Below, in pieces: positions 1-5,484 of a DNA stretch of 10,444 nucleotides. This DNA is from an uncultured Tannerella sp. (GTDB taxonomy: Bacteria > Bacteroidota > Bacteroidia > Bacteroidales > Tannerellaceae), in the NCBI GenBank assembly GCA_938036405.1, contig CALHPT010000024.1, forward strand, positions 1-10,444, given 5' to 3'. The notes beneath the pieces were generated by a model. That model ran no database searches, was not told where the DNA came from, and saw only the letters and a program-made list of their open reading frames with translations. The translations under genes were made by a program, and so were the position numbers. The first letter of the stretch is position 1. The number at the start of each line of letters is the position of its first letter.

Positions 1-139
1 CGAAATGACCCTCATTTTGCCTCTTGCATGCCGTGCGAGTACCGAAATGACCCTCATTTTGCCTCTTGCATGCCGTGCGAGTACCGAAATGACCCTCATT
101 TTGCCTCTTGCATGCCGTGCGAGTACCGAAATGACCCTC
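1..139. repeat. 42-bp tandem repeat, 3.3 copies, open at the left edge
   Basis: Three identical 42-bp units lie at 1-42, 43-84 and 85-126, followed by a 13-base partial copy (CGAAATGACCCTC, 127-139) that then diverges. There is no spacer between units. Each complete unit begins with a dyad: AAATGA, CCC, TCATTT (3-8 and 12-17 in unit 1), extendable by a G-T and a C-G pair to span 1-19; it recurs at 43-61 and 85-103. A palindromic GCATGC lies at 26-31 and recurs every 42 bp. The partial copy loses the right arm of the dyad. The array probably extends upstream of the window. Exact identity between units suggests recent expansion or homogenisation. The period is divisible by three, so it can be read as a repeating 14-residue peptide (MTLILPLACRASTE), but I judge it non-coding. 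Confidence 0.95.
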
Positions 140-149
140 GATGGCCTAC

Positions 150-180
150 CGGCAAGGCTGGGAGTACACCTCCCTTGCCG
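150..180. promoter_or_regulatory. inverted repeat overlapping the dxs promoter, candidate operator
   Basis: CGGCAAGG (150-157) is the exact reverse complement of CCTTGCCG (173-180). A second, inner pair GGGAG/CTCCC (160-164 and 170-174) could form an alternative or partly nested stem with loop TACAC. The right arm contains the TTG (175-177) that I assign as the -33 promoter element, so a protein bound to this dyad would cover the RNA polymerase contact. Because it lies upstream of the predicted transcription start it would act as a DNA site rather than as leader RNA, unless transcription enters from upstream. No T-run follows, so it is not a standard intrinsic terminator. No known regulator is recognised. 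Confidence 0.45.
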
Positions 181-204
181 CCCTTACTTCCGGTGCTACC
201 TTTG
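174..204 (+). promoter_or_regulatory. Bacteroidetes-type promoter for dxs-trkA
   Basis: TACCTTTG (197-204) matches the Bacteroidetes primary-sigma -7 consensus TAnnTTTG at every fixed position. A TTG (175-177, within CTTG) sits exactly 19 bp upstream, where the -33 element is expected. Transcription would start a few bases after 204, giving a leader of roughly 25 nt before the dxs ATG at 237. The leader contains AAGGA (224-228) and AGGA (233-236), the latter too close to the start codon to be an ideal Shine-Dalgarno site. The assignment rests on consensus and spacing only; no start site was mapped. Confidence 0.65.
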
Positions 205-236
205 CCCTATAAAAACAAACAGTAAGGAATACAGGA

Positions 237-2156
237 ATGGCTGATAGCAACCTATATCATCTCTTGAGCCGGATAGATAGTCCGGCTGATTTGCGGAAAC
301 TCGCCGTCGATAAGCTCCCCGCCGTATGCGATGAGCTGAGGAAATACATCATCGACGTGCTCTCAGAGCGACCCGGACATCTCGGTGCCAGCCTCGGCGC
401 CGTGGAGCTGACCGTGGCCCTGCATTACGTCTTCGACACACCCGACGACCGCATCGTCTGGGACGTCGGGCATCAGGCCTATAGTCACAAGATACTCACC
501 GGCCGACGCGAGGCCTTCCACACCCTCCGCCAGTTCGGGGGCATCGGCGGATTCCCCCACCCCGAAGAGAGCGCCTACGATACCTTCATCGCCGGGCACG
601 CCTCGAACTCCATCTCTGCCGCTCTGGGCATGTCCACCGCCTTTGAGATAGCCGGCGAGGGGGGGCGACACGTCGTGGCCGTCATCGGCGACGGCGCCAT
701 GACCGGCGGACTGGCCTTCGAGGGCATTAACAACGCCTCCATCGACCCCAACAACCTGCTGATCGTGCTTAACGATAACGACATGTCGATCGACCGCAAC
801 GTGGGCGGCATGAACCGCTACCTCGTCGACATCACCACCAGTCAGACCTACAACCACATCCGCTACGAGGTCTACCAAAAGCTCCTCAAGCTGAATCTCA
901 TCTCCGAAGATCGGCGCGAGAACATCCTACGCTTCAACAACAGCCTCAAGGCCCTCATCAACCGCCAGCACAACCTCTTTGAGGGCTTCAGCATCCGCTA
1001 CTTCGGGCCTATCGACGGCCACGACGTGGGCGATCTGGTCAAGAAGCTGGGCGACATCAAGGAAATGAAGGGCCCCAAGCTGCTCCACATCAAAACGAAG
1101 AAAGGCAAGGGCTACAAACCCGCAGAGCAGTCGGCCACCGTCTGGCACGCGCCCGGGCGCTTCAATAAGGATACCGGCCAGCGCCTCCTGCCCGAACGGA
1201 CGAACGAGCCGCAGCTCTATCAGGACGTCTTCGGCCATACACTCGTGGAGCTGGCCGAGAAGGATCGGCGCATCACGGGTGTCACCCCGGCCATGCCCAC
1301 GGGTTGCTCGATGACGTACATGATGAAAGCCTTCCCCGATCGCGCCTTCGACGTCGGCATTGCCGAGGGCCACGCCGTGACCTTCTCCGCGGGCATGGCC
1401 AAGGAGGGCATGATCCCCTTCTGCAACATCTACTCCTCCTTCCTACAGCGCGCCTATGATCAGGTGATCCACGACGCCGCCATACTCCGGCTGCACGTCG
1501 TGCTCTGCCTCGACCGCGCAGGCCTCGTGGGCGAGGATGGCGCCACGCACCACGGCGCCTTTGACTTGGCTTACCTCCGCCCCATCCCGAACGTGATCAT
1601 CTCCTCCCCTCTCAACGAGATCGACCTCCGCAACCTCATGTTCACGGCTTACAAGACCGACCGTGGCCCCTTCGTCATCCGCTATCCGCGCGGCAAAGGC
1701 GAGCTGCGTGATTGGCAGAACGAGATGGAGCTGTTGCCCGTTGGGCGTGGCCGTCGACTGCGCGAAGGGACGGACATGGCTGTCGTCACAATCGGCCCCA
1801 TCGGCAACGTGGCGCGTCAGGCCATCGAAGCCGCCGCCGAGGATGGTATCTCCGCCGCGCACTACGACATGATCTACCTCAAACCTATCGACGAGGATTT
1901 GCTTCACGAGATCGGCCGCAATCACACGCACGTCATCACCGTGGAGAATGGCACCATCGTCGGCGGACTCGGCACCGCCGTGATGGAGTTCATGTTGGAG
2001 CACGGCTATACACCCCGTGTGCAACGTATCGGTATTCCCGACCGCTTCATCGAGCATGGCAGCATAGCCGACCTCTACAACCTCTGCGGCATGGACGCCC
2101 CACACATCCTCGAGGCCATCCGTTCACTCGCCGGACAGAAAGGGGGACAGGTATGA
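237..2156 (+). CDS. dxs: 1-deoxy-D-xylulose-5-phosphate synthase
   Basis: The 639-residue product is a full-length DXS, slightly longer than the 620-residue E. coli enzyme. It condenses pyruvate with glyceraldehyde 3-phosphate, releasing CO2, using thiamine diphosphate and a divalent metal. It is cytosolic and is the first, usually rate-controlling, step of the MEP isoprenoid pathway; its product also feeds thiamine and pyridoxal synthesis. Visible marks in order: the RPGHLG loop with catalytic-type His48; WDVGHQAY with His79; the ThDP/metal motif GDGAMTGG at 151-158 with the paired Asn at 165-166; and the transketolase pyrimidine-binding domain with FDVGIAEGHA, whose Glu377 is the expected cofactor-activating glutamate. 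A transketolase C-terminal domain follows, including TVENGTIVGGLG near 565-576. The ATG at 237 is preceded by a purine-rich leader and a good promoter. The stop overlaps the trkA start, so the two are probably one transcript. No key residue appears to be missing. Confidence 0.97.
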   Translation: MADSNLYHLLSRIDSPADLRKLAVDKLPAVCDELRKYIIDVLSERPGHLGASLGAVELTVALHYVFDTPDDRIVWDVGHQAYSHKILTGRREAFHTLRQFGGIGGFPHPEESAYDTFIAGHASNSISAALGMSTAFEIAGEGGRHVVAVIGDGAMTGGLAFEGINNASIDPNNLLIVLNDNDMSIDRNVGGMNRYLVDITTSQTYNHIRYEVYQKLLKLNLISEDRRENILRFNNSLKALINRQHNLFEGFSIRYFGPIDGHDVGDLVKKLGDIKEMKGPKLLHIKTKKGKGYKPAEQSATVWHAPGRFNKDTGQRLLPERTNEPQLYQDVFGHTLVELAEKDRRITGVTPAMPTGCSMTYMMKAFPDRAFDVGIAEGHAVTFSAGMAKEGMIPFCNIYSSFLQRAYDQVIHDAAILRLHVVLCLDRAGLVGEDGATHHGAFDLAYLRPIPNVIISSPLNEIDLRNLMFTAYKTDRGPFVIRYPRGKGELRDWQNEMELLPVGRGRRLREGTDMAVVTIGPIGNVARQAIEAAAEDGISAAHYDMIYLKPIDEDLLHEIGRNHTHVITVENGTIVGGLGTAVMEFMLEHGYTPRVQRIGIPDRFIEHGSIADLYNLCGMDAPHILEAIRSLAGQKGGQV

Positions 2157-3496
2157 AAGTCGTCATTGCAGGCGCCGGTGAGGTAGGCCGTCACCTCGCG
2201 AAAATGCTTTCGCGCGAACGCCACGACATCATCCTCCTTGACCCCGATGAGGATAATCTGGCCTTCGCCAAGACCGGCATGGAGATCCTGCCCATCGTTG
2301 GTAATCCTACCTCGCTTCACGATCTGGAGAATGCAGACATCCGTGACGCCCACCTCTTCGTCAGCGTCACCACGGAGGAGTCGACCAACATCACGGCCTG
2401 CATGCTGGCCAGCAACCTCGGCGCACGCAAGACATTCGCCCGCATCAATAACTACGAATACCTCCTGCCGCGCAATAACGAGCTCTTTCAGAAGATCGGT
2501 GTCAACTCCATGATATGTCCCGAGATGTTGGCGGCCAAAGAGATCGTCGCTGCCATCCGTCGGCCCTGGACACGGCAGCACTGGGAGCTCTTCGGCGGCG
2601 GACTCATCCTGCTCGGCATTAAGGTGCGCGACGATGCGCCAATCATCAACCGCTCGCTGATAGAGCTGATGCAGCACGACAAGAAGTGCTACCACATCGT
2701 AGCCATACAGCGCAATGACGGCGAAATGATCATCCCTCGCGGTATGGACCACATCGAGTCTGGCGACATCGTCTTTGTCACCACCACCCGCGAACACATC
2801 GAGGATGTACGCATCAAGACTGGTAAGCAGAATCCGGAGGTGAAGAAGATCATCATCATGGGCGGCGGACGCATCGCTATCAAGACGGCGCACTTTCTGC
2901 CTGACAACATCCACATCACCATCATCGAAGCCGACCGCGAGAAGTGTGTGCGGATCGGCGAGAAGCTGCCCAAAAACGTACTCGTCATCAACGGTGATGG
3001 TCGCGATACAGACCTACTTGTGCAGGAGGGCATTCACAACGCGCAAGCCTTCGTGGCCTTGACGGAAAACGCGGGCACGAACATCCTAGCCTGTCTCGCA
3101 GCGAAACGCTACGGCGTATTCAAGACCATCGCACAGGTAGAGAACCTCGACTACATCTCGCTAGCGGCCAAGGTGGACATCGGCACAGTGATCAATAAGA
3201 AGCTGATCGCCGCCGGACACATCTATCAGTTCCTCCTCGACGCCGATGTGACCAACGTCAAGTGTCTCGCCTTCGCCCGTGCCGACGTGGCCGAACTCGT
3301 AGCCAAACCCGGATCGAAAATCACCCGCAAGCCCATCAAGGACATGCGTCTGCCTAAGGACATGACCCTTGGTGGACTCATCCGCAACGGCATCCCCATG
3401 ATGGTGGAAGGCGACACTCAAATCCGTGCCAATGATCATGTCATGGTCTTCTGCTTCGACTCGGCCATGCGTAAACTCAAAGATTACTTCAACTGA
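2153..3496 (+). CDS. trkA: Trk potassium uptake system, TrkA regulatory subunit
   Basis: The 447-residue product has the usual length and tandem architecture of TrkA: two RCK units, each an NAD(H)-binding Rossmann lobe plus a C-terminal ligand lobe. Lobe one opens with KVVIAGAGEVGRHLAK (glycines 7, 9, 12) and the acidic residue Asp30 ending strand two. Lobe two opens with IIIMGGGRIA (237-242), where the third glycine is alanine, followed by Glu259 at the matching acidic position and NGDGRD further on. Known role: a peripheral cytoplasmic ring on TrkH that gates K+ uptake in response to nucleotides. The open frame extends upstream inside dxs, but ATG 2153 is chosen because family homology begins exactly there, AGGGGGA lies at 2141-2147 five bases ahead, and it gives an ATGA overlap with the dxs stop. 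That arrangement suggests translational coupling. The partner gene trkH follows after 128 bp. Confidence 0.96.
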   Translation: MKVVIAGAGEVGRHLAKMLSRERHDIILLDPDEDNLAFAKTGMEILPIVGNPTSLHDLENADIRDAHLFVSVTTEESTNITACMLASNLGARKTFARINNYEYLLPRNNELFQKIGVNSMICPEMLAAKEIVAAIRRPWTRQHWELFGGGLILLGIKVRDDAPIINRSLIELMQHDKKCYHIVAIQRNDGEMIIPRGMDHIESGDIVFVTTTREHIEDVRIKTGKQNPEVKKIIIMGGGRIAIKTAHFLPDNIHITIIEADREKCVRIGEKLPKNVLVINGDGRDTDLLVQEGIHNAQAFVALTENAGTNILACLAAKRYGVFKTIAQVENLDYISLAAKVDIGTVINKKLIAAGHIYQFLLDADVTNVKCLAFARADVAELVAKPGSKITRKPIKDMRLPKDMTLGGLIRNGIPMMVEGDTQIRANDHVMVFCFDSAMRKLKDYFN

Positions 3497-3556
3497 AAAG
3501 CTAAAAGCGAAAAATGGCCGAGCACTTGCCTGACGCACGCTGTTTTTAGCCTTTTC
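3495..3556 (+). terminator. possible terminator or attenuating hairpin after trkA
   Basis: GAAAAGCTAAAAGCG (3495-3509), which begins inside the trkA stop codon, pairs with a right arm made of CGC (3538-3540), then TTTTAGC (3544-3550), then TTTTC (3552-3556). Unpaired bases are TGT (3541-3543) and C3551. The core GCTAAAA/TTTTAGC is perfect. The 3' side runs into pyrimidine-rich DNA, but the stem is AT-rich and the loop is long (28 nt), so termination would probably be weak. It could partly separate dxs-trkA expression from trkH, or be a remnant of a short inverted-repeat element. Confidence 0.3.
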
Positions 3557-3566
3557 TTCTCCCCCC

Positions 3567-3613
3567 CGAAAAAGGATAGCCCGGCAGTTCTTCGTTTTTA
3601 GTTTTTCGTTTTT
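3567..3613. repeat. T-rich heptamer tandem repeat and inverted repeat upstream of trkH
   Basis: Three consecutive heptamers, CGTTTTT, AGTTTTT and CGTTTTT, occupy 3593-3613, ending 11 bases before the trkH start. In addition CGAAAAA (3567-3573), which follows a run of seven C, is the reverse complement of TTTTTCG (3602-3608). The T-rich tract replaces a Shine-Dalgarno sequence. No TAnnTTTG promoter with a properly spaced TTG was found in the trkA-trkH spacer. TAGTTTTT (3599-3606) is the nearest thing and lacks the final G. Confidence 0.5.
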
Positions 3614-3624
3614 GTTTCCTCCTC

Positions 3625-5085
3625 ATGGTTTTTCAACTCAACGTCCGTTTCATCATCAAGTTTCTCGGCACGATGCACATGCTCGAGAGCCTCTTCATGC
3701 TCTCCGCCCTGTGCATAGCCCTTTGGTTTCACGACACCGACGTCTTTGCCCTGGCTCTATCGTGCGCCATCATGTTCGCCGTCGGGCTCGCCATGTACAT
3801 CGCCGGCCGCCACGCCGACGAGTACCGCTCCGGCCGCCGCGAAGGCATGATCTGCGTCACCCTGACGTGGATCATGCTCTCCCTCTTCGGCATGCTGCCT
3901 TACCTCATCAGCGGCTACATCCCCAACGTCACCGACGCCTATTTCGAGACTATCTCCGGCTTCACCACCACCGGCGCCACCATCTTGAGCGACATTGAGC
4001 GCCTGCCCCACGGACTGCTTTTTTGGCGCAGCCTCACCCAGTGGCAAGGCGGCATCGGGATGATCGTCTTCACCGTCGCCCTGCTACCCATGTTCGGCGG
4101 TGCCGCCTCCCAACTCTTCGACGCCGAGACGCCCGGCATCACCCACGATCGTTTCCGCCCGCGCATCACCGAGGTCGCCAAGCGCATTTTCGGCCTCTAT
4201 CTGCTCATCACCCTGACCTTCTTCCTCCTTCTTTGGGCAGGCCCTATGGACCTTTTCGACGCCATCAATCACGCCATGACCACTGTGGCCACCGGCGGCT
4301 ATTCCACCAAAAACGACGGCATCGCCTACTGGCACTCCGCCTACACCGAGTACGTCATCATCCTCGGCATGTTCGTTGGCGCTACCAACTTCACCCTCCT
4401 CTACTTCGCCCTGCGCGGCCACTACCGCCCCCTGCAGCGCGATCACGAGTTCCGTTGGTTCTACACCGTTATCGGCCTTGCCACACTTGCCACCACCGTC
4501 TGGATCCTGATGCGCCACAACGAGACTGATCCCGAGTTAGCCTTCCGCCACGCCCTCTTCCACGTCACTTCGCTCATTTCTAACACCGGTTTCCTCACCG
4601 TCGATTTCGCCCGTTGGGGTTCCTTCTTTGCCGTCATCGCCCTCTTCCTCATCATCATGGCCGGGTGCGCCGGCTCCACCAGCGGCGGATTCAAGATGGG
4701 GCGCTTTATGATCCTCGTCAAGAACATGCTCAACGAGTTCAAGCGACACACGCACCCTCAAGCCGTCATCCCGCTGCGCGCCGGCGGGCAAATCGTCCCA
4801 GAGCATGTCGTGCAGCGCGTGGCCACCTTCGCCATCGTCTATGTCGGCCTCATCCTCTTCGGCAGCACCCTGCTCACGCTCGAAGGCGTGCCACTCGACG
4901 AGTCTCTCGGCTTGGCTGCCACCTCCGTCAGCAACGCCGGCCCCGGTATTGGCAACTTTTCGACGGGTAATTTCTCCTCCATTTCGGCCTTCAACAAGTG
5001 GGTTCTCTCCTTCCTCATGATTGTCGGCCGACTGGAGATCTTCACCGTCCTCACCCCTCTACTACCCGGTTTCTGGCGGCGATAA
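3625..5085 (+). CDS. trkH: Trk potassium uptake system, TrkH channel subunit
   Basis: The 486-residue product is an integral inner-membrane protein of the TrkH/KtrB superfamily and has full length for TrkH. The chain is strongly hydrophobic with the four membrane-pore-membrane repeats expected of the family. All four pore loops are visible with their filter glycines: FTTTGAT (Gly117), TVATGGYST (Gly224), ISNTGF (Gly322) and VSNAGPG (Gly439). AGCAGSTSGGFK (346-357) corresponds to the glycine-rich intramembrane gate region after the third unit, and GRLEIFTVL (468-476) is the typical motif in the last helix. It imports K+ and is gated by TrkA, encoded just upstream. ATG 3625 is chosen because homology starts within a few residues and no in-frame ATG lies closer upstream; there is no Shine-Dalgarno match, common in Bacteroidetes. 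The frame ends with tandem in-frame stops, TAA then TGA. Confidence 0.96.
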   Translation: MVFQLNVRFIIKFLGTMHMLESLFMLSALCIALWFHDTDVFALALSCAIMFAVGLAMYIAGRHADEYRSGRREGMICVTLTWIMLSLFGMLPYLISGYIPNVTDAYFETISGFTTTGATILSDIERLPHGLLFWRSLTQWQGGIGMIVFTVALLPMFGGAASQLFDAETPGITHDRFRPRITEVAKRIFGLYLLITLTFFLLLWAGPMDLFDAINHAMTTVATGGYSTKNDGIAYWHSAYTEYVIILGMFVGATNFTLLYFALRGHYRPLQRDHEFRWFYTVIGLATLATTVWILMRHNETDPELAFRHALFHVTSLISNTGFLTVDFARWGSFFAVIALFLIIMAGCAGSTSGGFKMGRFMILVKNMLNEFKRHTHPQAVIPLRAGGQIVPEHVVQRVATFAIVYVGLILFGSTLLTLEGVPLDESLGLAATSVSNAGPGIGNFSTGNFSSISAFNKWVLSFLMIVGRLEIFTVLTPLLPGFWRR

Positions 5086-5098
5086 TGAAATCTCTGTA

Positions 5099-5121
5099 GC
5101 AGGAGGCCTATTATCCCCTGC
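5099..5121 (+). terminator. hairpin just after trkH, possible terminator
   Basis: GCAGG (5099-5103) pairs with CCTGC (5117-5121), and beyond a single bulged A (5104) GG (5105-5106) pairs with CC (5115-5116), leaving loop CCTATTAT. It starts 13 bases after the trkH stop codon, where an intrinsic terminator would be expected, but no T-run follows the stem. It may therefore only stabilise the 3' end of the message. Confidence 0.3.
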
Positions 5122-5226
5122 CGTCGACTTCAATCGACGAGGTGTTCATCCGTCAAGCAAATGCATCACACAAGGCACTGCACACCATGGAAATGATTCG
5201 CAAACCATTTCTGGTTGACCATAAAT

Positions 5227-5260
5227 CACGTTCGGAACGTGTTTAACGTGAATTCAACGT
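5227..5260. promoter_or_regulatory. palindrome CACGTTCGGAACGTG with repeated AACGT motifs
   Basis: CACGTTC (5227-5233) and GAACGTG (5235-5241) form a perfect 7-bp dyad around one central base. AACGT occurs at 5236-5240, 5245-5249 and 5256-5260, so starts are 9 and 11 bp apart, close to one helical turn. This is the look of a protein binding site, yet it sits between the 3' ends of convergent genes. No regulator is recognised, and the pattern could be part of the decayed sequence discussed for this gap. Confidence 0.3.
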
Positions 5261-5349
5261 AAGGAAAGGGGATAAAGTCCTTGGGCTGATCATTCAGCTT
5301 CTCAGAGAGATGCTGTTTGGAATTTATTGTCCACGATCTATTACAGAAC

Positions 5350-5377
5350 GGCTTAGGCGAGGGCGCCTTCCTAACCC
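5350..5377. repeat. short hairpin in the convergent intergenic region
   Basis: TTAGG (5353-5357) pairs with CCTAA (5370-5374), flanked by GG/CC (5350-5351 and 5376-5377) across one C-C mismatch. Inside, AGG (5360-5362) pairs with CCT (5366-5368) around GCG. No T-run follows on either strand, so a terminator role for the minus-strand gene is possible but unproven. Confidence 0.35.
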
Positions 5378-5394
5378 GCGAAATCAATGATTCT

Positions 5395-5460
5395 AGCGCT
5401 CAAACGCCAGTCGAAGCCGCGGAATAGCACCTCGGATGACAACATAAGCGTCTGAGCGCT
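5395..5460. repeat. long inverted repeat downstream of the surface-protein gene
   Basis: The left arm AGCGCTCA (5395-5402) is the exact reverse complement of TGAGCGCT (5453-5460). After one mismatch, ACGC (5404-5407) pairs with GCGT (5448-5451), giving 12 pairs around a 40-base loop. It begins 25 bases beyond the minus-strand stop codon at 5485-5487, so the transcript of the large gene would carry it at its 3' end. It lacks a following T-run on the minus strand. It could protect the 3' end of the message or be the remnant of a small inverted-repeat element. Confidence 0.45.
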
Positions 5461-5484
5461 GGAGGACGTTCCTTTTGTCGTTTA

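Larger units (their letters stand above)
5100..5390 (+). pseudogene. possible relic reading frame broken by one stop
   Basis: One plus-strand frame stays open from just after a TAG at 5097-5099 through 48 codons, meets a single TAA at 5244-5246, and then stays open for another 47 codons to a TGA at 5388-5390. The translation is not low-complexity; segments read STSIDEVFIRQA before the stop and KVLGLIIQLLREMLFGI after it. The first in-frame ATG is at 5187, which would give only a 19-residue peptide. I recognise no family. A run of 95 codons with one stop can arise by chance in DNA of this composition, and the frame overlaps several dyads, so this is a weak call. Confidence 0.12.
5086..5484. 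other. 399-bp intergenic region between convergent genes
   Basis: This gap lies between the 3' ends of trkH (plus strand) and the large surface-protein gene (minus strand), so promoters for these two genes are not expected here. It is less GC-rich than dxs or trkH. It contains a series of dyads, several listed separately, plus GTCGA/TCGAC (5123-5138), AACCA/TGGTT (5203-5216) and AATCA/TGATT (5382-5392). I see no tRNA or recognised small RNA. One interrupted reading frame, listed separately, crosses most of it. Confidence 0.8.

Noticed and set aside
12..19. TCATTTTG in each 42-bp unit as a repeated -7 promoter box
   Set aside because: It misses the conserved A of TAnnTTTG, and the nearest upstream TTG is 27 bp away rather than about 19 bp.
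1..139. CRISPR array
   Set aside because: The units are contiguous and identical with no unique spacers, and no cas gene is present.
5..244. A small plus-strand frame encoding three repeats of MTLILPLACRASTE
   Set aside because: It arises because the 42-bp repeat period is a multiple of three. It runs through the dyad, the dxs promoter and into the dxs start, has no ribosome binding site visible and resembles no protein family.
1712..2152. N-terminal extension of trkA inside dxs
   Set aside because: The upstream part translates to an Arg/His-rich sequence unrelated to TrkA, while homology and a Shine-Dalgarno sequence place the start at 2153.
2075..2914. Long minus-strand frame opposite trkA
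   Set aside because: It is the mirror of a GC-rich coding sequence. Its translation has no recognisable domain, and trkA on the other strand is unambiguous.
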